A DNA stretch of 64,000 bases from Bradyrhizobium symbiodeficiens (lineage in GTDB: Bacteria; Pseudomonadota; Alphaproteobacteria; Rhizobiales; Xanthobacteraceae). Under the pieces are notes generated by a model, which was not told the DNA's origin, searched no databases, and was given only the letters and a program-made list of their open reading frames with translations. Both the position numbers and the translations under genes were made by a program. Shown in pieces: positions 54,312 through 63,245 of the stretch (positions within the stretch are counted from its first letter, which is position 1; every line of letters begins with the position of its first letter). The stretch lies in contig NZ_CP029427.2 of the NCBI RefSeq assembly GCF_002266465.3, forward strand, positions 620,001 to 684,000, given 5' to 3'.

Positions 54312-55809
54312 AATCCGCCACGATCTTCACGCGATCGCGCACCTTCACCTGCGCGGTGCGCTCGAGGCCGTTCAGCACACGAAAGCGCTCGGCGGGATGA
54401 TCGACGCCGGCCATGCGGTGGGAGAGCGATTCCACGGTGTCGCCGGGCTGCACGGTGATGACCTTGATGCGCAGCGGACGGGCGGCCTGGATCTCGTCCA
54501 GCGTCAGGCGGCGGAATGAATTGACGGTCTCGCGCGCGTTGCGCTCGCTCTCGGTCGACTTCTGCCGGGTCGCGAAGATGAATCGGTAGACGTCGCTGCC
54601 GAAGCGCAGCGCGTAGACCTTGAACTGCCACTGGTCGCCCCTGGCGGTGGCGGAGGCGGCCGGAAAGCCGTTGATGGTGATGTCTTCGGTGGACGCCTTC
54701 TCGACGCCCTCCATCCAGCCGGAGTTGAGGTAGTCGCCGAGCGACTGCTCGGCCGGGACGCGCACCACGTCGAAACGCATCGCCTGTGCGCCGCCCTCGC
54801 GCACGCCGATCACGGCCTGGGCGGTGTTGTCGAGCGTGAAATTGTCCGGCGCCTGAAAGGTGAAGCCCAGCTTCGGATGCAGGAAGCGGCGGCCGCGGAC
54901 GAAACCTTCGCTGGGGTCTTCGCCGTAGACGAGGTTGTCGATCGCCGCGAGATAGGTCTCGCGGTCGCGCTCGGCGCCTTCAGGCGCAGTATATTGCCGC
55001 GCAATGGTCTGCGCGTTCTGCACGCGCTCCGGGGTCGCCGGATGCGACGAGGTGAAATCCTGCGCGCGCGGATCGAGCGAGTTCTTGCCCGCTTTCAGCT
55101 CGGCATTGCGCTCCATCGCGGAGAGGAAGCGTGCCGCACCATAGGGATCGAAATGCGCCTTGGCGGAAATGCCGACGCCGATGCCGTCGGCCTCGAGCTC
55201 CTGCTTGCGCGAAAAGCTCGCCATGGTGAGCTTGGTCTTGGCCAGCGCCAGCGCGGTGATATCCGGATCGTTGCTCATGTCGGTAACGACACGGGTGACG
55301 ATCGCGGCCTGGCGCGCCTGATCCTCGCGCATCGCGGCGTGCTTGGACAGCACATGCGCCATCTCGTGGCTGAGCACGGACGACAATTCCGAGGTGTCGC
55401 TGGCAAGCGCCAGAAGTCCGCGCGTGACATAGAGTTGGCCGTTCGGCAGCGCGAAGGCGTTCACCGCGCCGGAATTGAGGATGGTGACCTTGTAGCCCTG
55501 GTCGGGACGATCCGAGGCGGCGACCAACCGGTCGACGGTCTTGCTGACGAGCGATTCGAGCCTGGGATCGTCATAGGTGCCGCCATAGCTTGCCAGGATC
55601 CGCTCGTGCTCCTTCTCGGTGGCCGGGGTTTGGGCTACGGCCGGCTTCGGCTTTGGCATCGCGACGGTGGCGGGGACGGCGGCGGTCTGGAACCGGGCCA
55701 TGTCGCCGCAGCCCGCGAGCGACGTGCCCAGCACGAGGCATAGCGCGGCCGGCGCCGCCCGCAGGCGGCTGCGCTGGTTCCGTACGTGCCGTTCTAGCAC
55801 CCCATTCAC
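54310..55809 (-). CDS. M48 family metalloprotease lipoprotein with LysM-like C-terminus
   Basis: 499 residues. Lipobox LAGC with Cys34. Zinc motif HEMAH at 148-152, a third ligand in RKQELEADGIGV, and the SSHPATPERVQNA block, as in BepA/LoiP-type envelope proteases. The middle has a beta-rich domain (LGFTFQAPDNFTLDN onward), and the end VITVQPGDTVESLSHRMAG looks like a LysM domain, pointing to peptidoglycan attachment. Likely outer-membrane quality control. The signal and length are normal for the rhizobial form. Confidence 0.9.
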   Translation of the reverse strand: MNGVLERHVRNQRSRLRAAPAALCLVLGTSLAGCGDMARFQTAAVPATVAMPKPKPAVAQTPATEKEHERILASYGGTYDDPRLESLVSKTVDRLVAASDRPDQGYKVTILNSGAVNAFALPNGQLYVTRGLLALASDTSELSSVLSHEMAHVLSKHAAMREDQARQAAIVTRVVTDMSNDPDITALALAKTKLTMASFSRKQELEADGIGVGISAKAHFDPYGAARFLSAMERNAELKAGKNSLDPRAQDFTSSHPATPERVQNAQTIARQYTAPEGAERDRETYLAAIDNLVYGEDPSEGFVRGRRFLHPKLGFTFQAPDNFTLDNTAQAVIGVREGGAQAMRFDVVRVPAEQSLGDYLNSGWMEGVEKASTEDITINGFPAASATARGDQWQFKVYALRFGSDVYRFIFATRQKSTESERNARETVNSFRRLTLDEIQAARPLRIKVITVQPGDTVESLSHRMAGVDHPAERFRVLNGLERTAQVKVRDRVKIVAD

Positions 55810-55836
55810 GTCGTTTAACCCGTGCTTGGCCCCTCT

Positions 55837-56607
55837 TTAGGGCCTTACCCCTGTCGGTTCGTTTGCACCCAGCAACTCGACCTGCCCCACGAACCGCACA
55901 TCGATCCGCGGCCCCACACTTCCCTCGACCCAGCCCCGAACTCGAACACGCTTATTTTCCAAGGACTTAAGGGTGATGCCGGCGCTTTCGAACGCCGGTA
56001 GGGTGCGCTTTGAAATAGTCACGGCGAAGCCACGTGTCCAGTTCCGTCCGAAGTTGAGGTAGGTCGTTGCCCCAGCTTGCCGGACCGAAAGGACTTTACC
56101 CTCGACCACCACAAAACGCCCGATCCCCGCCAAAATATCGTCCGGACTTTCCGTGTTTTTTATGGCCGACGGGTCAGCCCAGCTGCCAATTTTTTGGCGC
56201 CGTGCTGCGGCCTCCGACGCCATCAGGAGAGCCGCGCAGTCCTTGTCGCTGATCTCGGCGGAGACCATGGCGTCGCCCTGGGCGAGCAGCATGGCCTGCA
56301 CCGGGGTGTCGCTCTCGCCGATGAAGACCAGCGCGCCCTGCCGGCCGTAGCGGTCGGGTGTGTCGTCGGTGCCCCGGAGTGTGATGTCGCGGCTCGCGAG
56401 CAGCGAGGCCAGCGCCTGCTTCGTCATCGCCGTGGGCTCGATGCCGGTGAGGCGGATTTCGCGGCCGTCATCGAGACGGACACTGCGGGCATCGACGATC
56501 GCGACGACGCGGCCCTCGCCTTGCGATTCGAACTGGCACGGCGTCGCGAGCGCGGTGTGGTTCGCGAGGAGAAGAGTTGCCACGATAAGATGAAGCAGTC
56601 GTGCCAC
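55837..56607 (-). CDS. secreted thermonuclease-like (SNase fold) protein
   Basis: 256 residues with a signal peptide (ARLLHLIVATLLLANHTALA). The SNase OB-fold pattern is seen: GRVVAIVDARSVRLDDGREIRLTGIEP, then DRYGRQGALVF, QAMLLAQGDAMVS. The catalytic Arg/Glu/Arg triad cannot be traced completely: RLTGIEP has Arg and Glu, but the second Arg (DRYGR) is the only other candidate. The C-terminal 100 residues form another beta-rich domain. Nuclease activity therefore uncertain. GTG start at 56607. Confidence 0.8.
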   Translation of the reverse strand: MARLLHLIVATLLLANHTALATPCQFESQGEGRVVAIVDARSVRLDDGREIRLTGIEPTAMTKQALASLLASRDITLRGTDDTPDRYGRQGALVFIGESDTPVQAMLLAQGDAMVSAEISDKDCAALLMASEAAARRQKIGSWADPSAIKNTESPDDILAGIGRFVVVEGKVLSVRQAGATTYLNFGRNWTRGFAVTISKRTLPAFESAGITLKSLENKRVRVRGWVEGSVGPRIDVRFVGQVELLGANEPTGVRP

Positions 56608-56912
56608 GTGACCCGGAGAGGTTGCGTTGTGCTTCGATCATAACTCGAACGATGCCAACGACGAAGGGGCCTTCGAATGTGGAGCGTCGCTGTTGCCTCA
56701 CACGCTGGCAATGACGCGGAAACATCTTGCGTCATTCCACCATTCCGCTTTGCGGAAAACATGCGCGGCATTCCCTGCGCGCATCGCGCCGCGCGCTTGC
56801 TGCCCTCTTGCGCATGCGGCATGATTGCGGCAACAGCAATTGCCATCAACTATACCAAGAGCAATAACCAAGCCGCCATCAGAGTACGGCGCGATAAGGG
56901 AGGTCTTTTTCC
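56608..56912. other. intergenic region upstream of an orphan binding protein
   Basis: 305 bases. The last part contains a good ribosome-binding site (AAGGGAGG) before 56913 and AT-rich sequence around 56840-56870 that may be its promoter. No gene seen. Confidence 0.4.
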
Positions 56913-58118
56913 ATGAAGCAAATTTTGTCGGGCATTTTTGCCGCCGCGTTCGCCCTCAGTGCGAGCGCCGTGCAGGCCCAGGACAAGCCACCTCTCAAGA
57001 TCGGCGGCATCCTCGACATGTCGAGCCTCTATGCCGACATCACCGGTCCCGGCAGCGAGACCGCGGCCAAGATGGCGGTGGAGGATTTCGGCGGCGAGGT
57101 GCTGGGGCGCAAGATCCAGGTGCTGGCGGCCGACCATCAGAACAAGGCCGATCTCTCCGCCAACATCGCCCGCGACATGCTCGACAACCAGGGCGTCGAG
57201 ATGATCTACGACGTCGCGGCTTCCGCAACCGCGCTTGCCGCCGGCGAGATCGCAAAGGCGCGCAACAAGATCATCATGTTCAACGGTCCGGGCTCGATCC
57301 GTCTCACCAACGAAGCCTGCGGTCCCTACACCATCCACTACGTGTTCGACACCTACGGACAGGCCAACGTGACCGGCCTTGCAGCGGTGAAAACCGGCCT
57401 CGACAGCTGGTTCTTCCTCACCGCCGACTACGCCTTCGGCCAGGATCTGGAGAAGGACACCAGCGCGGTCGTCACCAAGACCGGCGGCAAGGTGCTCGGC
57501 AGCGTGCGTCATCCGCTCAACACGTCGGATTTCTCGTCGTTCCTGCTTCAGGCCCAGGCCTCCAAGGCCAAGGTGATCGGCCTTGCCAACGCTGGCGGCG
57601 ACACCGTCAACGCCATCAAGCAGGCGGCCGAGTTCGGCATCACCAAGGGCGGCCAGAAGGTCTCGCCGCTGCTCGCCTTCGTCTCCGACATCGACTCCAT
57701 CGGGCTGGAGACTGCGCAGGGCCTGCTGCTGGCCGAGGCGTTCTACTGGGACCTCAACGACGACACGCGCGCGTTCTCGAAGCGCTTCATGGAGCGAACC
57801 AAGCGGGTGCCGACCTCGGCGCAGGCCGGCGTCTATTCATCCGTCACGCATTACCTGAAGGCGGTGAAGGCAGCCGGCACAACCGACGCCGCCGCCGTGA
57901 TGAAGGTGATGAAGGAAACGCCGATCAACGACTTCTTTGCAAAGGGTGGCAAGATCCGCGAGGACGGCCGCATGATCCACGACATGTATCTGTTCGAGGT
58001 GAAGAAGCCGTCGGAATCCAAGGGACGGTGGGACGATTACAAGCTGCTGGCCACCGTGCCCGGCAGCGAAGCGTTCCAGCCGCTGGAGCAGTCGCGCTGT
58101 CCGCTCGTGAAGAAATGA
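56913..58118 (+). CDS. branched-chain amino acid-type ABC substrate-binding protein (orphan)
   Basis: 401 residues. Sec signal MKQILSGIFAAAFALSASA with cleavage after VQAQ. Type I binding-protein fold: LKIGGILDMSSLYADITGPG, VLGRKIQVLAADHQNKADL and SSFLLQAQASKAKVIGLANAG. No permease or ATPase genes are adjacent, so it must share a transporter encoded elsewhere. The neighbours are acyl-CoA enzymes; an aromatic or organic acid ligand is possible but unproven. Confidence 0.9.
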   Translation: MKQILSGIFAAAFALSASAVQAQDKPPLKIGGILDMSSLYADITGPGSETAAKMAVEDFGGEVLGRKIQVLAADHQNKADLSANIARDMLDNQGVEMIYDVAASATALAAGEIAKARNKIIMFNGPGSIRLTNEACGPYTIHYVFDTYGQANVTGLAAVKTGLDSWFFLTADYAFGQDLEKDTSAVVTKTGGKVLGSVRHPLNTSDFSSFLLQAQASKAKVIGLANAGGDTVNAIKQAAEFGITKGGQKVSPLLAFVSDIDSIGLETAQGLLLAEAFYWDLNDDTRAFSKRFMERTKRVPTSAQAGVYSSVTHYLKAVKAAGTTDAAAVMKVMKETPINDFFAKGGKIREDGRMIHDMYLFEVKKPSESKGRWDDYKLLATVPGSEAFQPLEQSRCPLVKK

Positions 58119-58158
58119 GGGCGTGAGTCGTTGCGACGACGCGCGCGCCTCACGACAG

Positions 58159-58211
58159 GTCGTCATCCCGGGGCTCCCGTAGCTCTCGCTACGCGGCGCG
58201 CCCCGGAATGA
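58159..58211. repeat. short inverted repeat (CGTCATCCCGGGG family)
   Basis: CGTCATCCCGGGGC near 58159 pairs imperfectly with GCCCCGGAATGAC ending at 58210. Related to the element at 39606. Confidence 0.55.
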
Positions 58212-58242
58212 CCGAGCAAAACAACAACAAGGGAGACGCCCC

Positions 58243-59031
58243 ATGAACGACATGGTTCTGCAAGAGCTCGAAGGCGGGCTGCTCACCATCACCATGAATC
58301 GCCCGGAGCGGAAGAACGCGCTCAACCCCGAGATGGTGGCCGGGCTGGTCGAGGCGGCGCGGCGGGCGGCCGACGATCCGGAGGTGCGCGCGGTGCTGTT
58401 CAAGGGGGCCGGCGGCTCGTTCTGTGTCGGCGGCGACGTCAAGTCGATGGCGGCAGGCCGTGCGCCGCTGCCGTTCGAGGTGAAAATGGCGAACCTGCGC
58501 CGCGGCATGGAGGTCTCGCGCATCCTGCACCAGATGCCGAAACCCGTCGTGGCGCAGCTCGACGGCGCCGCGGCCGGCGCCGGTCTTTCGATGGCGCTGT
58601 CCTGCGATCTGCGCATCGCCTCCGAATCCTGCAAGATCACCACCGCTTTCGCCAAGGTCGGCTTCTCCGGCGATTACGGCGGCACCTACTTCCTGACCCA
58701 GTTGCTGGGCAGCGCGCGGGCGCGCGAGCTCTATCTGATGTCGCCGGTGCTGACGGCGAAGGAGGCGCACGCGATCGGCATGGTGACCAAGGTCGTGCCC
58801 GACGCGGAGATCGAGACTGCGGCCCATGAACTCGCGCTGTCGCTGGCGCAGGGCCCGTCGATCGCGCTCGGCTTCATCAAGCGCAACATCAACAACGCCG
58901 AGCATCTGCCGCTGGAGGATTGCTTCGACGGCGAGGCGATCCACCACACCCGCTGCAGCGATACCGAGGACCATAAGGAGGCCGCCAAGGCCTTCGTGGA
59001 GAAGCGCAAGCCGAGCTTCAAGGGCGCATGA
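58243..59031 (+). CDS. enoyl-CoA hydratase/isomerase family protein
   Basis: 262-residue crotonase-fold protein. GGLLTITMNRPERKNALNPEM start, oxyanion-hole segments FKGAGGSFCVGGDVKSM and QLDGAAAGAGLSMALSCDLRIAS, and FSGDYGGTYFLTQLLG. The Glu/Glu pair of classical hydratases is not clear: the position after GDYG is Gly-Thr, so it may be an isomerase or other crotonase. ATG at 58243 with GGGAGA upstream. Overlaps the VOC gene by four bases. Confidence 0.9.
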   Translation: MNDMVLQELEGGLLTITMNRPERKNALNPEMVAGLVEAARRAADDPEVRAVLFKGAGGSFCVGGDVKSMAAGRAPLPFEVKMANLRRGMEVSRILHQMPKPVVAQLDGAAAGAGLSMALSCDLRIASESCKITTAFAKVGFSGDYGGTYFLTQLLGSARARELYLMSPVLTAKEAHAIGMVTKVVPDAEIETAAHELALSLAQGPSIALGFIKRNINNAEHLPLEDCFDGEAIHHTRCSDTEDHKEAAKAFVEKRKPSFKGA

Positions 59032-59780
59032 CCATGGCGCCCTATCTGCGGTTGCGGCAGATCTGCCTGGTCGCGCCGCAACTCGCGCCCGTCATCTCCG
59101 ACATCGCGGAGATCATGGGCCTCGCCGTCTGCTATAGTGACGGCAACGTCGCGAAATACGGTCTGGAGAACGCGCTGCTGCCGGTCGACACGATCTTGCT
59201 GGAGGTGGTCGCGCCCTTCCAGGACGGTACCACGGCCGGCCGCTTCATCGAAAAGACCGGCGGCCATGGCGGCTATATGGCGATCTTCTGCTGCAACGAT
59301 CCCGACGAGCGCGGGCGCACCGCCAACGCGCTTGGCGTGCGCACCGCCAATGTGATCGACCATGCGCCCTATCACGGCGTGCAGCTCCACCCCCGCGACT
59401 GCCGCGCCGCCTTCATCGAGTTCAACCACACCGCAGGCAGCGACGATATTTTGGGGCCGTACCCGCCGGCCGGGCCGGACTGGCAGAAATTCATCCGCAA
59501 GGACGTGACGCAGGCGCTGACGGTGGTGGAGATGCAGAGCCCGGATCCGCAGGGGCTGGCGAAGCATTGGGGCAAGATCATCGGTGTCGAGCCTGTAGGC
59601 ACCGAACTGAAATTGCCCAATGCGACCTTCCGCTTCGTCAACGGTGCCAGCGAGATCATGAGCGCGCTGGAGTTTCGCGTAGCCGACGTCGCGCGCGTGC
59701 TGGCTACTGCGAAGGCGCGAGGGGTTGCGGTGGAAGGCAACGCGTTTGCACTGGGCGGCGTAACGTTTCGCCTGAGCTGA
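59028..59780 (+). CDS. VOC (glyoxalase/dioxygenase) family protein
   Basis: 250 residues with two related halves: LRLRQICLVAPQLAPVISDIAEIMGL at the start, and the corresponding QALTVVEMQSPDPQGLAKHWGKIIGVE from about 162. Such vicinal-oxygen-chelate proteins bind a metal and act on diverse substrates. Metal ligands cannot be fixed by eye. Start overlaps the crotonase gene (ATGA), so the two probably act on the same pathway. Confidence 0.82.
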   Translation: MTMAPYLRLRQICLVAPQLAPVISDIAEIMGLAVCYSDGNVAKYGLENALLPVDTILLEVVAPFQDGTTAGRFIEKTGGHGGYMAIFCCNDPDERGRTANALGVRTANVIDHAPYHGVQLHPRDCRAAFIEFNHTAGSDDILGPYPPAGPDWQKFIRKDVTQALTVVEMQSPDPQGLAKHWGKIIGVEPVGTELKLPNATFRFVNGASEIMSALEFRVADVARVLATAKARGVAVEGNAFALGGVTFRLS

Positions 59781-59791
59781 GTGAGCGAAGA

Positions 59792-59880
59792 GTAGGGTGG
59801 GCAAAGCGTAGCGTGCCCACGCTCTTTTCACTGGAGGCACGATGGTGGGCACGGCGCTCGCGCGCCTTTGCCCACCCTAC
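59792..59880. repeat. inverted repeat with 15-bp arms between convergent genes
   Basis: GTAGGGTGGGCAAAG (59792-59806) and CTTTGCCCACCCTAC (59866-59880) are perfect complements; the loop contains GTGCCCAC and GTGGGCAC, which pair too. Another dispersed-repeat type, placed where it could terminate both transcripts. Confidence 0.8.
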
Positions 59881-59892
59881 GGCATTGTGGCC

Positions 59893-60705
59893 TTATCGCC
59901 CCTTGAAGTTCGCGGTGCGCCGTTCTTCCGTCGCCTTCACGCCTTCCTTGAAATCTTCCGTCGCGCGCAGCCGGGTCTGCTCGCCCAGCTCGTGGTTGGT
60001 CGCGGCCATGACGCGGTCGGCCAATCCCGCGCGCATCGTGGCGCGGGTCGAGAGCAGGCCGAGCGGCGAGCATTCGGCGATCTCGCCGGCGAGCTTCATC
60101 GCGGCGGCCTTGACCTGGTCCTGCGGCACCAGCTCGTTGGCGAGACCCCATTTGTACGCCTCTTCGCCGGTGACGCGGCGGCTGGTGTAGAACATCAGCT
60201 CGGCGTTGTTCTTGCCGATCAGCTCCGGCAGCGTCGTCGTCAGGCCGAAGCCGGGATGGAAGCCGAGCTTGGTGAAGTTGGCGGAGAAGCGCGCTTCGGG
60301 ACAGGTGACCCGGAAGTCTGCCGACACCGCAAGGCCGAGCCCACCGCCGATGGCTGCGCCCTGCACGGCGGCGACGATCGGCTTCTTGGCGCGGAAGATG
60401 CGCACGGCCTGGATGTAGAGATGGTTGATCGGGCCGAGATTGTCGGCGGGGTCACCCTTCTTCTCGGCCTCACGCGCTTCCTGCGCCTGCCGCGCCGGGT
60501 CGCCAAAGTTTGCGCCGGCGCAGAAAGCCTTGCCTTGCGCCGACAGGACCGAGGCGCGGATCTCGATGTCGCGGTCGAACTCGTCGAGCGCATCCGCGAT
60601 CTGGTTGATCAGCGAAATGTCGAAGAAGTTCAGCGGCGGGCGGCGGATCTCGATGGTGCCGACATGTCCGACCCTCTCGACGCCGATGTCTTTATAGGTG
60701 CTCAT
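59893..60705 (-). CDS. enoyl-CoA hydratase/isomerase family protein
   Basis: 270 residues of the crotonase fold: GTIEIRRPPLNFFDISLINQI, SAQGKAFCAGANFGD (oxyanion hole), AVQGAAIGGGLGLAVSADFRV and FTKLGFHPGFGLTTTLPELIG. Last gene of a minus-strand operon with two acyl-CoA dehydrogenase genes upstream, so beta-oxidation-like hydration of their product is likely. Confidence 0.9.
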   Translation of the reverse strand: MSTYKDIGVERVGHVGTIEIRRPPLNFFDISLINQIADALDEFDRDIEIRASVLSAQGKAFCAGANFGDPARQAQEAREAEKKGDPADNLGPINHLYIQAVRIFRAKKPIVAAVQGAAIGGGLGLAVSADFRVTCPEARFSANFTKLGFHPGFGLTTTLPELIGKNNAELMFYTSRRVTGEEAYKWGLANELVPQDQVKAAAMKLAGEIAECSPLGLLSTRATMRAGLADRVMAATNHELGEQTRLRATEDFKEGVKATEERRTANFKGR

Positions 60706-60745
60706 GGTGATCCTCGATTAAATTAGCGCAGGCCAGGCCGCGCGA

Positions 60746-61906
60746 CTAGCGCAAACCAAGTCCGCGGGCGATGATGCCGCGCAGCACCTCGGTGGTGCCG
60801 CCCTGGATGGTGAGTTTCGGTGCGGTCTTGATGGCGAAGTCGAGCTGCCGCTCCAGCGTCTCGCGGTTGGTCGCGGTCTCCTCGACGAAGGCGGCGAGAT
60901 CCCGCACGCGATGCGGCAGCTGCTGTTCCCAGACCGTGCCGATGTCCTTGACGATCGACGCTTCCACCACCGGCTCCTTGCCGGCCTGCAGCATGCCGGC
61001 AACAGAGACCGACATGCGCCGCATGGTATGGAGCTGCGCCACGAGACGGCCGATGCCTTCGGCGCTGCGCGTGTCCGGATTGGGGCCGACCGCGCGGACC
61101 AGCTCGGTCAGCACGTAATAAGTCTCGAGGAAGCGCTCGGGGCCCGAACGCTCATAGGCGAGCTCGCTGGTTGCCTGCTTCCAGGCGCCATCGACTTCGC
61201 CGAGCACGTGATCGTCGGGGACGAAGAAGTCGGTGAAGACGACTTCGTTGAACTCGTACTGGCCGGTGATCTGGCCGATCGGGTTCACCTGGATACCCGG
61301 CTGCTTCATCTTGACCAGGAACTGCGTCAGGCCGTGACGACGATTTTCCTTGGTCGGCTGTGACGTGCGGAAGATCGCGATCATGTAGTCGGCGATATGC
61401 GCCGACGAGGTCCAGATCTTGGTGCCGTTGATCAGATAGCCGCCGTCGGTCTTGGTCGCACGCGTCTTCGCCGCGAACAGGTCGGAGCCGGAATTCGGCT
61501 CGCTCATGCCGATAGCGAAGCAGATCTCGCCGCGGCAAATGCGCGGCAGGATGTCCATCTTGATATGTTCAGGCGCGTATTTGATCAGCACCGGCCCGCT
61601 CTGGCGGTCGGCGACGAAGAAGCGCCGCGTCGGCGCGTTGGCGACGCGCATCTCCTCGGTCACCACGTAGCGTTCGAGGAAGGAGCGCTCCTGGCCACCA
61701 TATTTCTTCGGCCAGGTCATCCCCAGCCAGCCCTTGGCGCCGACGCGGCGGGAAAATTCCGGTGCGTCGGTGTCTTCGCGGTTGGGCTTGTGCGGGTCGA
61801 AAGTGCCGGCGGCGATCTCTTCGGCCAGGAACGCGCGCACTTCCTTGCGCAATTGCTCGCACTTCTCGGGCAGGCGGATCGGGTCGAAACGGAGGGCAGC
61901 GGTCAT
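60746..61906 (-). CDS. acyl-CoA dehydrogenase (large subunit-like)
   Basis: 386 residues. FAD/substrate loop CFAIGMSEPNSGSDLFAAKTRAT, LINGTKIWTSSAHIADY, and the C-terminal helix end TIQGGTTEVLRGIIARGLGLR. Where medium-chain enzymes have the catalytic Glu in YEGT, this one reads QGGT, so the base must lie elsewhere, as in heteromeric enzymes. ATG at 61906 follows GGGAGAG. The second subunit-like gene lies 16 bases upstream. The long upstream extension of this frame is spurious. Confidence 0.9.
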   Translation of the reverse strand: MTAALRFDPIRLPEKCEQLRKEVRAFLAEEIAAGTFDPHKPNREDTDAPEFSRRVGAKGWLGMTWPKKYGGQERSFLERYVVTEEMRVANAPTRRFFVADRQSGPVLIKYAPEHIKMDILPRICRGEICFAIGMSEPNSGSDLFAAKTRATKTDGGYLINGTKIWTSSAHIADYMIAIFRTSQPTKENRRHGLTQFLVKMKQPGIQVNPIGQITGQYEFNEVVFTDFFVPDDHVLGEVDGAWKQATSELAYERSGPERFLETYYVLTELVRAVGPNPDTRSAEGIGRLVAQLHTMRRMSVSVAGMLQAGKEPVVEASIVKDIGTVWEQQLPHRVRDLAAFVEETATNRETLERQLDFAIKTAPKLTIQGGTTEVLRGIIARGLGLR

Positions 61907-61922
61907 GTGTTTCTCTCCCTGA

Positions 61923-62987
61923 TCAGCGCGAAGCCACGAGCGGCCACAATTCGTCGGCGCCACGGTTTGCGACCAGCTTGCCGAGCTCGACGGCCCAGTG
62001 GCTTTCCGAACCGAAATCGTCGCGCCAGGCCAGCGCTCGCAACGAATAGCGGTGAAGGATGTGCTCGAGGGTGAAGCCGATCGCGCCGTGCACCTGATGG
62101 GCGATGGCGCCGCCTTTTTCCGCCGCTTCCGCGCAACGAATTTTTGCCGAGGCCGCTTCGAGATAGACCTCGTCGTTGAACGATGTTGCATTGGCGATAG
62201 CGTCGGCGGCTGAGGTCGCGGCCGCAAGGGCCGCGGCGGATTCGCCGGCGAGCCGCGCCAGATTGTGCTGCACCGCCTGAAACTTGGAGATCTTCTTCTC
62301 GAAGGCGACGCGCTCGTTGGAATAGCGCACGGAGATGTCGAGCATGGACTCCAGCGCGCCCGCGATCTGCAGGCTGCGCGCAACGCCGCCCATCAGCATC
62401 ATCGTGGTCTGGTCAAACGCCTTCGGCGCGGATTTGCGAGTGACGGGCTGGACCTTGTCGAGCGTCACTGTGTCGCTGTGGTCGTAGCCGACATTGAGCC
62501 CGGACTCGATCCGGACCTTGCCGGCATCGACCAGGGCGATCGAGACGCCCTCCTTGCCGTGCGCCAGCACCGCAAAATGCTTCGCCGCCTTGGCATAGGG
62601 TACGCCGCGGGCGCGGCCGGAGAGCGAACCGTCGGCATCGAGGGTGATGCGGTCCTTCGGCGACGCCGGCAGCACCGTCATTTCGCCCTCGGGCGATGCG
62701 ATCTTCGCCTGCGCCAGCAGCCAGCCGGCCAGCATGGTCTCGGCGAGCGGAACCGCGACCGCGAAACGGCCGGCGGCGTTCAGCAGGGCAAAGCCGTCGG
62801 CAAGGCTCGCGCCGGAGCCGCCGAGATCATCGGGTACCCAGGACAATGGCAGGCCGGCTTCGCTCAGCGCCCGCCACAGCGGCGCCTGCCAGGCATTCTT
62901 CTTGTCGTTGTTGATGGTTTGCGGATCGGCGAGATCGGCGAAGATCTTCTCCGCGGTCTCGACGACGATATTGTCACTCTCCGCCAC
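61923..62987 (-). CDS. acyl-CoA dehydrogenase (small subunit-like)
   Basis: 354 residues, divergent from its partner: AEKIFADLADPQ start, WRALSEAGLPLSWVPDDLGGSGASLADGFALL, RVAFEKKISKFQAVQHNLARLAGE, and HQVHGAIGFTLEHILHRYSLRAL near the end. The SEP..GSD loop is missing in the middle, as in small subunits of heterotetrameric dehydrogenases. GTG at 62987 follows GGGGA. Divergent from the SDR gene across a 258-base promoter region. Confidence 0.88.
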   Translation of the reverse strand: MAESDNIVVETAEKIFADLADPQTINNDKKNAWQAPLWRALSEAGLPLSWVPDDLGGSGASLADGFALLNAAGRFAVAVPLAETMLAGWLLAQAKIASPEGEMTVLPASPKDRITLDADGSLSGRARGVPYAKAAKHFAVLAHGKEGVSIALVDAGKVRIESGLNVGYDHSDTVTLDKVQPVTRKSAPKAFDQTTMMLMGGVARSLQIAGALESMLDISVRYSNERVAFEKKISKFQAVQHNLARLAGESAAALAAATSAADAIANATSFNDEVYLEAASAKIRCAEAAEKGGAIAHQVHGAIGFTLEHILHRYSLRALAWRDDFGSESHWAVELGKLVANRGADELWPLVASR

Positions 62988-63245
62988 AGCGTTCCCCGTG
63001 TTTTGCCGTTGGCGCGTCCCGCTTGGTGAGCGAACCGCGCAGGTCTTCTTGCGCCCGATGATCCGAAAAAGCCATGGCCCTGACAAGCGTTGATCGCAGG
63101 TCAACCTGCGGCTCCGGCATGGGCTGGGATCAATAGGAGGCTAATTCCGCTTAGCGGAGTTTGCTCGATTTGCAGGGCGCGGCAAACTCGCTAAACAAGG
63201 CCAGCAACCTAAGGCTTGCATCAGAACCAGGGGAAGGAAATCCGG

